Source: CBDFKK01 sp965248815 | GTDB taxonomy: Bacteria > Pseudomonadota > Alphaproteobacteria > SMXP01 | Length of the DNA: 64,000 nt | Direction of reading: 5' to 3' | NCBI GenBank assembly: GCA_965248815.1 | Contig: CBDFKK010000008.1 | Span: 2,418,001 to 2,482,000, forward strand | In this document: positions 1 to 9,447 of the stretch, piece after piece | How the letters are laid out: the number at the start of each line of letters is the position of its first letter | Position numbering within the stretch: the stretch's first letter is position 1 | The notes under the pieces: model-generated | What the model saw: the letters and a program-made list of their open reading frames with translations, nothing else | Told to the model about the DNA's origin: nothing | The model's database searches: none | Made by a program: the position numbers and the translations under genes

Positions 1-441
1 TCATTGCTGCCATTTGCCGTAACTTTTGTATTGCTTACTCTTACCTTGCTGTACGGAGGAGTTGGTTTTTCTTGGCTGTCATTGTTGATCGTTTTGCTCT
101 TGATTCCTTTGGTTGTTCTTTGGTGCGGCGTGATGTGGCTGGTCAGCTCGATCGGCGTATATTTGAGAGATCTGGGGCAATTCACGAGCTTGCTCGTGAT
201 GTCCATGCTGTTTTTGGGCCCAATCTTTTACAGTCTTGAAGATGTGCCAGAGGAATATCGCGCATTCATGTACATCAATCCCATTACCTTTCCGGTTTCG
301 CAAACCCGGCGCCTAGTTATGGAGCAGCAGATGCTTGACTGGGTGGGACTTGGAAAGTATGCCCTCATATCCTTCGTGGTTTTCTACCTCGGCTACTTTG
401 TCTTTCAACGGCTTCGTCGCGGCTTTGCAGATGTCCTCTGA
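1..441 (+). CDS. ABC-2 type polysaccharide exporter permease (KpsM/Wzm-like), C-terminal part
   Basis: Membrane subunit of an ABC exporter that moves surface polysaccharide across the inner membrane. The reading frame is open from the first base, so the start lies before the window and only about the last 146 residues are seen. They hold several hydrophobic segments and the family-typical stretch GVYLRDLGQF followed by PIFYSLEDVP and NPITF. The stop overlaps by 11 nt the ATG of the ATP-binding subunit, so the two are translationally coupled. Family assignment is firm; the exact substrate cannot be told. Confidence 0.85.
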   Translation, partial: SLLPFAVTFVLLTLTLLYGGVGFSWLSLLIVLLLIPLVVLWCGVMWLVSSIGVYLRDLGQFTSLLVMSMLFLGPIFYSLEDVPEEYRAFMYINPITFPVSQTRRLVMEQQMLDWVGLGKYALISFVVFYLGYFVFQRLRRGFADVL

Positions 442-1243
442 GATTGCAATTTCAGTTCAGGACTTGACGAAGAGTTATCCAGTGTCTCCGTCACCTGCAG
501 GCCGCTTAATTGATTTTGTACTACCCAATCGGAAGCATTCCGGCGTCGTCCACGCGCTCAACGATGTTTCATTTGACGTGTACCGCGGCGAAACCGTTGG
601 CATTGTCGGACGAAACGGATCAGGTAAATCGACGCTTCTGAACATCATTGTCGGCACTGCTTTTCAGACTAGCGGTGTCGTGACAAAGAGGGGTGTGATT
701 ACGGGGTTGTTGGAAATAGGTTCCGCGTTCGATGGCGAATTTACAGGGCGCGAGAACGCCGAACTTTATGGCGCGGTGATGGGTAAGGGCAGAAGAGAAA
801 TTGAAGCACAGATCGACCAAATCATAGAATTTTCCGAAATAGGCGACTTAATCAGCCAACCTGTGCGCACCTATTCAAGCGGCATGAAGATGAGGCTTGC
901 ATTTTCCGCTGCGATCATGGTCGAGCCTGACATTCTCGTAATCGATGAAGCCCTTGCGGTAGGTGACCAGGCTTTTCAGGAAAAATGCAACGGCCGCCTA
1001 AAGGAGATACGGAATCAAGGGGCCACAATTCTTTTTGTGTCCCACAGCAAGAGCGCAATAACGGATCTCTGTGATCGGGCCATCCTATTGGACAACGGTG
1101 AGCTTTTGCTGCAAGACACGCCCGATCTGGTTATGAGCGAATATTCCCGTCTGGTTGAAACGTCACCCAAAGAATCGCAAAAGATAGGGAGTGAAATTCG
1201 CCACCAAGCCGGTAACGATCATTCAGATGGCCGGAAGTCCTAG
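431..1243 (+). CDS. ABC transporter ATP-binding subunit for polysaccharide export (KpsT/Wzt-like)
   Basis: Nucleotide-binding partner of the preceding permease. About 270 residues from ATG 431, which overlaps the permease stop; a longer frame upstream lies wholly inside the permease gene and is rejected. Walker A GRNGSGKST at about 60-68, signature SSGMK at about 149, Walker B ILVIDE at about 168, then a VSHS switch histidine. It stops soon after the ATPase core, so it lacks the C-terminal carbohydrate-binding domain of long Wzt proteins and is closer to KpsT/TagH types. Neighbouring glycosyltransferases support a role in capsule or lipopolysaccharide-like glycan export. Confidence 0.88.
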   Translation: MSSEIAISVQDLTKSYPVSPSPAGRLIDFVLPNRKHSGVVHALNDVSFDVYRGETVGIVGRNGSGKSTLLNIIVGTAFQTSGVVTKRGVITGLLEIGSAFDGEFTGRENAELYGAVMGKGRREIEAQIDQIIEFSEIGDLISQPVRTYSSGMKMRLAFSAAIMVEPDILVIDEALAVGDQAFQEKCNGRLKEIRNQGATILFVSHSKSAITDLCDRAILLDNGELLLQDTPDLVMSEYSRLVETSPKESQKIGSEIRHQAGNDHSDGRKS

Positions 1244-1553
1244 GAAATTTCATAAGGTGTCCTGCGGCGGAACTATTGGCTAGCCAACTGTTGTCCCAAA
1301 TTAGGAGGCGGTCCGAAAATTGCCCTCAATTTAATTCAATTCATTGCTTTCAATCACCTATCCGTGTTTATTCTGTACTTGAATTCTCTGGTAGATTTCT
1401 CGACATCTTGAATGGCGCTGGCTGTTCGACGCTAACGCACACCAAACCGGCAAAGCTTGACGGCTTGAGCCCAGAAAGTCAGTCGTGGCCATAGTAAGCG
1501 CGCCACGCAGTTCCAGTGATCAAAGTTAAACACTTAGAGATGAGGCCATAGGG
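1244..1553. other. intergenic region without a convincing gene
   Basis: About 310 nt between the exporter ATPase and the next glycosyltransferase. It is AT-richer than its surroundings. A 72-codon open frame at 1276-1494 starts with TTG, has no family resemblance and no clear ribosome-binding site. The region probably carries the promoter of the downstream gene, but no convincing -35/-10 pair is seen. Confidence 0.5.
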
Positions 1554-3353
1554 GTGTTTGCAAATTCTCAAGATCAGGTTGGGGTCAACGGCGCTTCAGC
1601 GAATTTCTATGATGTGGCAGATAAAGCTGAAGCCGATCGACCGACAGTTTTGATTTCACTAACGACGCTCAATTCCGCGTCTGTATTAACTCCATTCTTT
1701 AAATCTCTGGAGCGCCAGTCCTATCCACTCAATAAGATTGCGATCCATGTTTGCGACCGCGGATCAACCGATACGACCTGGTCAGACCTAAAGCGGTTCA
1801 AATCTAACCATAAGAGTAAGGCGGCAGCGTTTGAACTCATTCAGTTGCCTGAAGCTGGACCGGGCGTGGCCCATGACGCCAACATTACGAAATCGACTGA
1901 GAATTACATTTTTTTGGTTTCGCCCGACGTGCAATTTGACAGGCACGCCATTTCCGGCGCCGTTCAAACAGCCACGATCGCGTCGGACGACGTCGCGATG
2001 TGGGAACTTCGCCAGTTGCCGGTGGAGTCGAACAAGATTTATTCGCCGGTCAGTCTGGAAACAAGTTGGGCTCATGCGACATGTACGCTCATTCGTAGAT
2101 CTGCATATGAACGGGTCGGCGGGTTTGAAACCAATGCGCCTTGGATCGGGACGGACGTCGAGCTGTCGTATCGCTTAAGGGACTCGGGATATCGTCTCCT
2201 TTATTGTCCTAACGCGTCCTACTGGCGCAGTCTCGATGCTTCGCCGAAGAAAGATGCACCAACCGTCAGCTATGAGGCTGCGTTATCTAATCTCTTTATG
2301 CGCTTGAGATACGGGACGACGCGCCAGCGTCTTGCTATTCCGACAATGCTATTGTCACTCTTCAAGATCCCGGCAAGCGAGCGCAAGGGTAAACTATCGA
2401 TCTTTGCCCTTTGCATGAAGTTTGCTCGGCACACCCCGCATTTCTTACTTAGCCGAAAACGGTCTTCACGGGTCTTTCCCCTCGCCGGTTGGGGGTATGA
2501 TTTTCTTCGCCCGGGCGGCAATCCGGCTTCGAGGTTCGTCCCAGACGCGGTTCTGCCGCGCGTTAGCATTGTAGTGCGGACCGAAAAAGGCCGGGAAGGA
2601 TTGCTGGCCGAGTGCGTTCGAAGCCTTGCCAATCAAACGTACACAAATTTTGAAATTATCGTGGCAGAAGATGGGACTTCTGGGTTTGCCAAGGCAGTCG
2701 TGCCGGCGGAGCTGCTGGGCGATCCGACCAGACTCAAATTTGTTCAAAGTGCTAAGTCTGGTGTCAGCGAATCTTTTAACGCCGGTCTGGAAGAGGCGAC
2801 CGGCGAGTATTTGGCGGTAATTGAAGACGACAATTTGTTTTTTGCAGATCATGTAGAACGTCTCGTCACCTCATTAGAAAGCGACAGTAAGGCGGTTGGA
2901 GTGTACTCATCGTGTATGGAAGTGGCGACCGATGTGGAGTCGGCGGATCCTTTGATCTATGTCGAGCGGCAGCGTCGTACTCTTGCGACGCGCGCGTTCT
3001 CCCGGCCTTTACTGTGGACGACCGACTACATTCTCATGACGTCGGTTGTGTTTCGGCGGTCATGCTACGACGAGCGCGGCGGATTCGATACGGATCTCAC
3101 TGTCAGTGCTGCATGGGATCTTTGGATCCGGTATACATTGGATAGACCGTTTGACTTTGTAGACCTGGCGACATGCTTGTGCCGGGCGCCCGCCGAACAG
3201 ATCGAGCAGGACGTCAAGCAAGCCGAGGTAAATCGAAACAAAATACTCGTCCGCCGGAAGCAAAAAAACTACACGATGATTATGTCGCCGGGGGATTTTC
3301 TAGAGCTTCACGACGAACTCGAACGGGAAAATGCACCCGCAAATGTAGCCTAG
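1554..3353 (+). CDS. two-domain family 2 glycosyltransferase
   Basis: Probable cytoplasmic glycosyltransferase of 599 residues with two GT-A (GT2) domains in tandem. The first, about residues 30-260, has the opening TVLISLTTLN and a DRGSTD nucleotide-binding stretch. The second, from about 338, begins RVSIVVRTEKGR, continues with IIVAEDGTSG and has a DD pair in VIEDDN as the likely metal-binding DXD equivalent. The start is GTG at 1554 after a purine-rich stretch; an ATG some 18 codons further in is the alternative. Two domains suggest addition of two sugars or a repeat-forming polymerase. Its place beside the KpsMT-like exporter points to surface polysaccharide assembly. Acceptor and donor are unknown. 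Confidence 0.85.
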   Translation: MFANSQDQVGVNGASANFYDVADKAEADRPTVLISLTTLNSASVLTPFFKSLERQSYPLNKIAIHVCDRGSTDTTWSDLKRFKSNHKSKAAAFELIQLPEAGPGVAHDANITKSTENYIFLVSPDVQFDRHAISGAVQTATIASDDVAMWELRQLPVESNKIYSPVSLETSWAHATCTLIRRSAYERVGGFETNAPWIGTDVELSYRLRDSGYRLLYCPNASYWRSLDASPKKDAPTVSYEAALSNLFMRLRYGTTRQRLAIPTMLLSLFKIPASERKGKLSIFALCMKFARHTPHFLLSRKRSSRVFPLAGWGYDFLRPGGNPASRFVPDAVLPRVSIVVRTEKGREGLLAECVRSLANQTYTNFEIIVAEDGTSGFAKAVVPAELLGDPTRLKFVQSAKSGVSESFNAGLEEATGEYLAVIEDDNLFFADHVERLVTSLESDSKAVGVYSSCMEVATDVESADPLIYVERQRRTLATRAFSRPLLWTTDYILMTSVVFRRSCYDERGGFDTDLTVSAAWDLWIRYTLDRPFDFVDLATCLCRAPAEQIEQDVKQAEVNRNKILVRRKQKNYTMIMSPGDFLELHDELERENAPANVA

Positions 3354-3375
3354 GGCCGCTCGATGCACCGCCCTT

Positions 3376-4860
3376 CTAGAGTTCCCGCACGCCTTTTCTC
3401 AACGTGCTATTGAATGGCGCCGTCAAATAACTCCATGCAGTACGATTGCCGGTAACGATCATGACCTCGACCGGCATTCCCGGATAAAGAGCGATTTCCA
3501 GAAACTCCTCGAGTTTTGTCAGATCAACTTCCACCCGGGCTTGGTAATAATTCTCTCCTGTAACCTTGTCGCGAAAAATGTCCGCAGACACGCGCCGCAC
3601 GGTTGCGTCGAGATAGGGCGTCTGGCGTGTGTTGTAGGCGGTCAAAACGACTTGAGCGGGCAATCCGGCATGGACGACGTCAATGTCACGCGGATTGACG
3701 CGCGCTTCCACAATGAGCGTATCTTCGATCGGCACGATCTCCAGGACGGTTTGCCCCGGTTGAATAACGCCGCCGATTGTGTGTTGTGTGAGATTAACGA
3801 CGATGTCGGACCGCGGCGCGACGATTTCCGTGCGCTCCTGCTGGTTCTCGAGCGCCCGTAGGCGTTCTGCTAAATCGGCGCGTTCGGTTTCTGCTTCGCG
3901 AAGCTGCTCGGCAATGCTTGTCTTGTTGCGGTTGATCAGGTCACGAATGTTGAGCTCGTTTTCCAGCATGCTCTGCTTGGCGCGGGCGATTTCGGCTTGA
4001 TATTGGCCGACACGGCCCTCGATCTCCGTCAATTGGCGTTGAAGTGCGAGCAGACGGGGTTTGCGTTCAAGGCCTTTGTCGAATAGTTCTTGGACGCCAA
4101 CGATCTCTTCCCGGATGAGATTTAGCTGCGTCGCCTCCGAGGCCCTTTGAGCTTCCAGTCCCGTAATTTCCTCTTCGAATTGCTTGACTTGTTGCTGCAG
4201 GACGTCGATTTGACCCTGCAGCGACTGTCGGCGACTCACGAAAAGGTTGTTCTGGCTTTCAATGATTTCCTGAACTTCCTGTTCGTCGTAATAGTCAATA
4301 AGCTCTTCGGGATATTTGGGTCGATCTGAATCTTGCTGCTCCGCGGTGAGGCTGGCGACTTGAGCGAGGATCGAGCGATATTGGCCAAGAATGAGATCGA
4401 CTCCCGCGCTTGTGCTGGTGTCGTCAAGGCGCAGGAGAACGTCGCCTTCTCGTACGCGGCTGCCTTCCGAAATCAGAATGTTCTTAACGATTCCGCCTTC
4501 AAGGTGCTGGACTTCTTTTCGGTTGGTATTGACCGTGACGATTCCAAGTGCGATGGCCGCGCTGCTCAATTGCGCCGAAATCGCCCAGATGAAAAACGTT
4601 CCGAAAAAGATACCAAACGTTGCAACGCCAATTCTAATGGGGCGTCTGACCATATCGTTTGGTGAAGGGGGAACGTCTCTTGACCATTCGCCGTCAAACC
4701 CCTCGGGCTCCACCGCATTGTCAATGCGGTTGTATAGATCCCTGGCGCGCGCTAACGGATCCGCATGGTAGAATTTCACAAACTCCGCATACAAATTCTG
4801 CAATTTCTTCACAAGCTGAATTAGCGGATTTTTGCTTTTCTTTGATGTTGCATTCTTCAT
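3376..4860 (-). CDS. HlyD-family type I secretion periplasmic adaptor
   Basis: Membrane fusion protein of a type I secretion system, linking the inner-membrane ABC transporter to an outer-membrane TolC-like channel. It has 494 residues: a cytoplasmic N-terminus, one membrane segment at about 77-95, a biotinyl-lipoyl half-motif with EVQHLEGGIVK, a long coiled coil of about 200 residues, the second lipoyl half (IVAPRSDIVV) and a C-terminal beta-barrel part. It lies 26 nt downstream of the ABC subunit and is surely co-transcribed. No TolC homologue or RTX-type substrate is encoded in the window. Confidence 0.92.
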   Translation of the reverse strand: MKNATSKKSKNPLIQLVKKLQNLYAEFVKFYHADPLARARDLYNRIDNAVEPEGFDGEWSRDVPPSPNDMVRRPIRIGVATFGIFFGTFFIWAISAQLSSAAIALGIVTVNTNRKEVQHLEGGIVKNILISEGSRVREGDVLLRLDDTSTSAGVDLILGQYRSILAQVASLTAEQQDSDRPKYPEELIDYYDEQEVQEIIESQNNLFVSRRQSLQGQIDVLQQQVKQFEEEITGLEAQRASEATQLNLIREEIVGVQELFDKGLERKPRLLALQRQLTEIEGRVGQYQAEIARAKQSMLENELNIRDLINRNKTSIAEQLREAETERADLAERLRALENQQERTEIVAPRSDIVVNLTQHTIGGVIQPGQTVLEIVPIEDTLIVEARVNPRDIDVVHAGLPAQVVLTAYNTRQTPYLDATVRRVSADIFRDKVTGENYYQARVEVDLTKLEEFLEIALYPGMPVEVMIVTGNRTAWSYLTAPFNSTLRKGVREL

Positions 4861-4886
4861 TGTTCAAAAACGGCTTTCCATTCCAA

Positions 4887-6626
4887 TTAGCGGCCGGTAC
4901 TGGTCTTTTGGTGGAGCGGCGTTACTTTCTGCTGATTGTTGAGTCTGGCCATTATTTCTTGGCAGGGCCCAAATAGAGCGACCTTTCCGTCGCCTAGCAT
5001 GAGCAGTTGATCTACTTCCACCAAGAGACTGGGTCGGTGAGCAATCACGACAGTTGTAATTCCACGTTTGCGTGCTTCTTTGAGGGCGTTCATCAAGGCT
5101 TGGTCACCGGCGGTATCAAGATTCGAATTGGGCTCATCGAGCACCAAAAATCTCACGTCGCCATAGAGCGCCCGCGCAAGGGCGATGCGCTGCGTTTGAC
5201 CGCCGGAAAGGCTGTGGCCTCCTTCTCCGATTTGGGTGTCATAACCGTCGGGCAGTCTTAGGATCATGTCGTGGCAGTCCGCCCATTGTGCCGCTGCCAC
5301 GACGTCGGCATCTTCTGGGTCAAGGTTCATGCGCGCGATGTTCTGCTTGACCGTCCCTGCAAACAGTTCCACATCTTGCGGCACATAGCCGACATGGCGG
5401 CCGAAGCTCTCCCGCTCCCAGTTGTAGACGTCGGCGCCATCCAACCGAACATGGCCGAGACGCGGCTCCCAAACGCCGATCAGAAGCCGTGCGAGGCAGG
5501 ACTTGCCTGCTGCGGACGGTCCGATGACGCCCATGATTTGTCCGGCATCGAGGTTAAAAGTAATGCCTTGAAGCGACGGCACGCTAGCGCCGGGCGGGAT
5601 GAAAGATACATTCTCGACGCTCAAGTCGCCTTTGGGGACCGGCAGTTGGGTCTTCCCTCGCTGGGCGATGGGCTGAGCGAGGCGCTCGTTAATTCGTTTG
5701 TAGGCTTCGCGCGCGCCGACGAACGCCTTCCACGTACCGATCATTTGTTCGACCGGCTGCAAGGCGCGTCCGACTATGATCGATGCAGCAATCATCACGC
5801 CGGCCGAAATTTCTTGATTAACGGCAAGCCAAACACCAACACCCATGATTGCTACCTGGACGCCCAAGCGAAGGACCTTCGTCGTCGCCTGCAGAACGCC
5901 TGCGCGGTCGCTCGCAATACTTTGCAAAGCGAGGACCTTTCCGCTTTGAACTTTCCACTGATTGAGAAGTACCGGCAGCATACCCATCGCTTCAATAACT
6001 TCGGCGTTTCTGGCATTGGCTTCCAAACGCGTCTGGGTACCAATATTCATTCTGCTCGCTTCTGCCAGTGGTTTACGCGTTGCGAAATCGTTGAGAAACG
6101 CCATCGCTCCCAACACAGCCGCACCGATAATCGCAATAACGCCCAAGAGCGGGTGCATCATGAATACGACGAGCACGTAAATGGGCACCCACGGCGAGTC
6201 GAAAAGATGAAATACGCCGTTGCCAGCAACGAATCCGCGGAGCGTTCCTAAATCGCGCAACAATTGCATATTGGAGCCGTGGGGCAGTAACGGCGAAGAG
6301 CGAATGCTAAACGACAGAAGTTCCGGTCCAAGTAAGCGGTCGAGCCACGCGCCAATGCGCACCATGATGCGCGCTCTCAATATCTCAAAGAAGCCGAGGA
6401 ATAGGAGAAAGATGATTGCAATCAATGTGAGCAGTATAAGCGTGTCGATGTTTTGACTTGTGAGAACGCGATCGAACAATTGCAACGTGTAAATCGGAAC
6501 AACAAGCATGAGCAGATTGATGATGCCACTGAAAAGTCCGATACCGGTAAAAGCTTTTATGCAGGCCTTCAGGGCTTGCTTTGCATCAATCATAGTTGTC
6601 TGACTTCCCGACTTGACTTCGTACAT
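4887..6626 (-). CDS. type I secretion system permease/ATPase (PrtD-like)
   Basis: Inner-membrane ABC transporter of type I secretion, with membrane domain and ATPase in one chain of 579 residues. The first half has hydrophobic segments at about 20-75, 130-175 and 250-290. The ATPase has Walker A GPSAAGKS near 367, signature LSGGQTQR near 472 and Walker B FLVLDEPNSNLD near 490. It belongs to the PrtD/HasD type without the C39 peptidase-like domain of HlyB. First gene of a two-gene operon with the HlyD adaptor, divergent from the genes at 7.3 kb. The substrate is not adjacent. Confidence 0.92.
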   Translation of the reverse strand: MYEVKSGSQTTMIDAKQALKACIKAFTGIGLFSGIINLLMLVVPIYTLQLFDRVLTSQNIDTLILLTLIAIIFLLFLGFFEILRARIMVRIGAWLDRLLGPELLSFSIRSSPLLPHGSNMQLLRDLGTLRGFVAGNGVFHLFDSPWVPIYVLVVFMMHPLLGVIAIIGAAVLGAMAFLNDFATRKPLAEASRMNIGTQTRLEANARNAEVIEAMGMLPVLLNQWKVQSGKVLALQSIASDRAGVLQATTKVLRLGVQVAIMGVGVWLAVNQEISAGVMIAASIIVGRALQPVEQMIGTWKAFVGAREAYKRINERLAQPIAQRGKTQLPVPKGDLSVENVSFIPPGASVPSLQGITFNLDAGQIMGVIGPSAAGKSCLARLLIGVWEPRLGHVRLDGADVYNWERESFGRHVGYVPQDVELFAGTVKQNIARMNLDPEDADVVAAAQWADCHDMILRLPDGYDTQIGEGGHSLSGGQTQRIALARALYGDVRFLVLDEPNSNLDTAGDQALMNALKEARKRGITTVVIAHRPSLLVEVDQLLMLGDGKVALFGPCQEIMARLNNQQKVTPLHQKTSTGR

Positions 6627-7298
6627 TCACCGAGGGCGAGAGTTTCACAGGCGCGGAGGCTGCGATGCGTCACTATTCGAACAATCACCCTGGGCAGCCA
6701 AAGGCCGACCGAAATCAGTCTTCGATGAATTTCGAATTCGATAGGATTGTTATTGTGACGAACCGCATCTCCACCAACCCGAATGGCTTTATAAACTAGC
6801 GCAAATTGCTAACCAACTCTTATAGAAACGCTGGGGCAAACACGATAAATTGTGATTCGTTTATCTCTCAAGTCATGATGCGTGGTCGCTGACTCCTTTT
6901 CACTTGCAGCCGCGCAGCAAATCTTACCGAAACGTTTAAGCAACTGAGTTGACGGGGCAAAAGTGGCGCCGGCAGTCATGAAATGAGGGAATTCCAGCCG
7001 GCCCAATCGGCGCCATAAAGAATATGGGGTGAGGTCGGCTTGGCTTGTGGCAATTGAGAAGGCACGGAATGTTCCCCGAAATCCATCGATGGCTGAGCGA
7101 ATCACTACCCACCCAGGTGCCGCGTTAGATGGCTGAATGACCCATGGCATCTCGATGAACATACGGGCCAGAAGGCACTGTTCGACGTCTACGCAATCTC
7201 AACGCAATTAACTTGCGGTCAATCGGACTTCTGCGAATGTCAGATTCATTGCACATGATGGCTTTAACATGTGAGCCTATTTCAATCAGAGCTGAGCT
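6627..7298. other. long intergenic region between divergent genes
   Basis: About 670 nt separating the secretion operon from the glycosyltransferase remnant. Open frames of 117 and 107 codons on the minus strand (6809-7162 and 7125-7448) have no recognisable domain and no good start signals, and the second runs across the start of the opposite gene. I see no RNA gene or clear repeat. It probably holds divergent promoters. Confidence 0.5.
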
Positions 7299-8531
7299 AT
7301 GAAAATTTGGTTCGTGCATCAGAATTACCCGGGGCAATACAAGCACCTCGCCCGCCACTTTGCCGAGCGGCATGATTGCGAAGTTTTGGGAATTGGCCAG
7401 TCCAGTCGGATGGAAATTCCGGGGGTCAAACAATTCACCTATGACCAACCGAAGGGGGCCTCAGCATCGACGCATGCCTACATACGCGGATTAGAGGCGG
7501 CTGTCCGGCGGGGACAGCAATCGGCCAGATTGGCCATCGAGCTCAAGAAGCGCGGATTGATACCCGACATTGTTTGTTCTCATCCGGGCTGGGGCGACAC
7601 ACTTTACTACAAGTAAGTTTTTCCTGACGCCAAGTTCCTCAGCTATTTCGAATTCTACTATCGTTCAATTTGATCGGATGTCGGTTTCGACTCAGAATTC
7701 TCATCTGCGACATTGGATGACATATGCCGTGTACGAACAAAAAACAAAGTAAACCATTTGACGTTGGAAATAGCCGATAGAGGAATTTGTCCGACCAATT
7801 GGCAGCACAGTCAGTTTCCCGAAGACTTTCAGAATAAGATCAGCGTCATTCACGACGGCATTGATACTCAAATCGTGAGTCCTAACCCTGATGTCCAAGT
7901 CAAAGTCGGGCGGGACAATCGGACGATCGGAGCGGACGAAGAAGTCATTACATTTGTCGCTCGCAATCTCGAACCCTATCGCGGGTTTCACATCTACATG
8001 CGCGCTCTGCCTGAACTCATGCGCCGGAGGCCCAATGCACGTTTTTTTATCATTGGCGGAGACGAGGTTAGCTATGGGCGATCACTTCCCGAAGGCCTCA
8101 CTTACCGGGATCATTTGTTGAAAGAAGTCGGCGATCAATTGGATCCCGAACGGCTTCATTTTTTCGGCCGTGTCTCTTACGCAAATTTCCTGAGTGTACT
8201 GCAGCTATCTTCCGTACATATATACCTGACTTATCCCTTCGTCCTTTCCTGGTCGTTGCTTGAAGCGATGAGCTGCTCTTGTAGTGTGGTTGCCTCCCGG
8301 ACGCCTCCTGTCGAGGAGGTCATTACCGACGGCGACAACGGCCTATTGTTTGACTTTTTTTCGCCGGAGGAATTGTGCGATACGGTTTGCCGCGCTTTGG
8401 AAGACCGGGAGCTAAGAACAAGCTTGGGCCGGAATGCTCGTCATACCATTGTCGAGAAATATGATCTTGCCACGGTTTGCCTTCCCCAGCAGGTGAATCT
8501 CGTTGAAAAAGTCTTGGAGGGAACCGCTTAG
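7299..8531 (+). pseudogene. family 4 glycosyltransferase interrupted by two in-frame stop codons
   Basis: The frame from ATG 7299 to the stop at 8531 encodes a GT4 glycosyltransferase of about 410 positions, but TAA at 7614-7616 and TGA at 7671-7673 break it. There is no frameshift: the residues between the stops (VFPDAKFLSYFEFYYRSI) and after them continue the family pattern, with NLEPYRGFHIYMRALP, the GGDEVSYG stretch and SWSLLEAMSCSC in the donor-binding domain. In relatives the two stop positions usually hold an acidic residue and glycine, so GAA to TAA and GGA to TGA are likely. An internal restart near 7713 would give only the C-terminal half. Either a recent pseudogene or two base-call errors. 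Confidence 0.82.
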
Positions 8532-8556
8532 TTTTCGCGATCGGCCCTTGCTTTTT

Positions 8557-9447
8557 CTACGGGGCAAGAATGTTCTGGCACTCGGCTGGAAGGTGGCCCA
8601 AATAGGAGGGGGGGGTCCAGATCATTTCGTAGGGTTCGCCCTTAATTCGCAGATACTCCGCGATATAATTTTCCCACGGATGCTCCGCTGGCGGCTTGTT
8701 GGTGGCGACCCCTCCGTGAAATTGATGAAAGCTCGCCTCACCCAATAGCATCACGGGCTCAAGCGCACTAGACGCTTGCAGCCGGTTAAAGAAATCCAAA
8801 TTCACAATGCCACCGCCGGGCAATACAAAGCGTTCATCATAACCGCCCAATTCCAAGAAACTGTCGCGCTTCAATGAGACGCAATTGCTTTCGGATGAGC
8901 GCGAGAAGAATCCCTCCTTGTTAGAAGCTGCCAAACTCGAAATTTGGAAAAGCTGATAACCGTTTGCGCGCCAGGCGATCGTTTCGAGCAATTTGTCTTC
9001 GACTTCTTGACTGTATCCCTTCAGCATCGACTTGTTCTGAACTTCAGGGCCCAAATGCATTCCAAGCGTGTAAACAAAGGGATCGCGAAATGCTTCGAAG
9101 GCGCTCTGCGTGTAGTGCAGAATTCCAGGCGATAGAATTCGTGCGCCGTCAATGAGCAGCATGACGACATCTCCTTCCGCAAGCTTAGCGCCGTAATTGA
9201 GAGCGGGAGCGGGCGAGGGCGTTGCGGACGTGAAGTAGGTGTAGCGAAAATTCTTTCCGAAAGCCTTCACATCTTGCTCTGAAAGCGGTTCTGTCGATCC
9301 GCTGTCAATCGCAATAACCTCGTAGGAGTCCGGATCTACATCACGTTGATAATCCGCAGTAAGCGAAAAGAGCGTGCGCTTCGCTTCGCGGCGCATGTTG
9401 TAAAAAATGACAACAATGGAGAGTTTGGGCTTAGCCATTAGTGGCAT
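8557..9447 (-). CDS. family 2 glycosyltransferase
   Basis: Predicted GT-A glycosyltransferase of 296 residues. It opens with KLSIVVIFYNMRREA and has VIAIDSGSTEPLS for nucleotide binding; the usual DXD is replaced by DGAR in VMLLIDGARIL. A later GGYDERFVLPGGG segment resembles the acceptor-side motif of the family. It overlaps the end of the sulfotransferase gene by 17 nt, so the two are coupled. Near its 3' end lies a run of eight C on the coding strand (8608-8615), a possible slippage site although the frame is intact. Likely decorates the same glycan as its neighbours. Confidence 0.82.
   Translation of the reverse strand: MPLMAKPKLSIVVIFYNMRREAKRTLFSLTADYQRDVDPDSYEVIAIDSGSTEPLSEQDVKAFGKNFRYTYFTSATPSPAPALNYGAKLAEGDVVMLLIDGARILSPGILHYTQSAFEAFRDPFVYTLGMHLGPEVQNKSMLKGYSQEVEDKLLETIAWRANGYQLFQISSLAASNKEGFFSRSSESNCVSLKRDSFLELGGYDERFVLPGGGIVNLDFFNRLQASSALEPVMLLGEASFHQFHGGVATNKPPAEHPWENYIAEYLRIKGEPYEMIWTPPSYLGHLPAECQNILAP

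Noticed and set aside
1276..1494. 72-codon open frame after the exporter ATPase
   Set aside because: TTG start, no ribosome-binding site, no domain resemblance; treated as spacer.
6809..7448. Two minus-strand open frames (117 and 107 codons)
   Set aside because: No recognisable family; the second runs antisense over the start of the GT4 gene, whose protein pattern is clear.
7299..7752. GT4 break as a frameshift
   Set aside because: Pieces before and after are in the same frame; only two stop codons separate them.
8608..8615. Eight-G run in the GT2 gene as a phase-variation switch
   Set aside because: The frame is intact and a slip would change only the last few residues; no more evidence.
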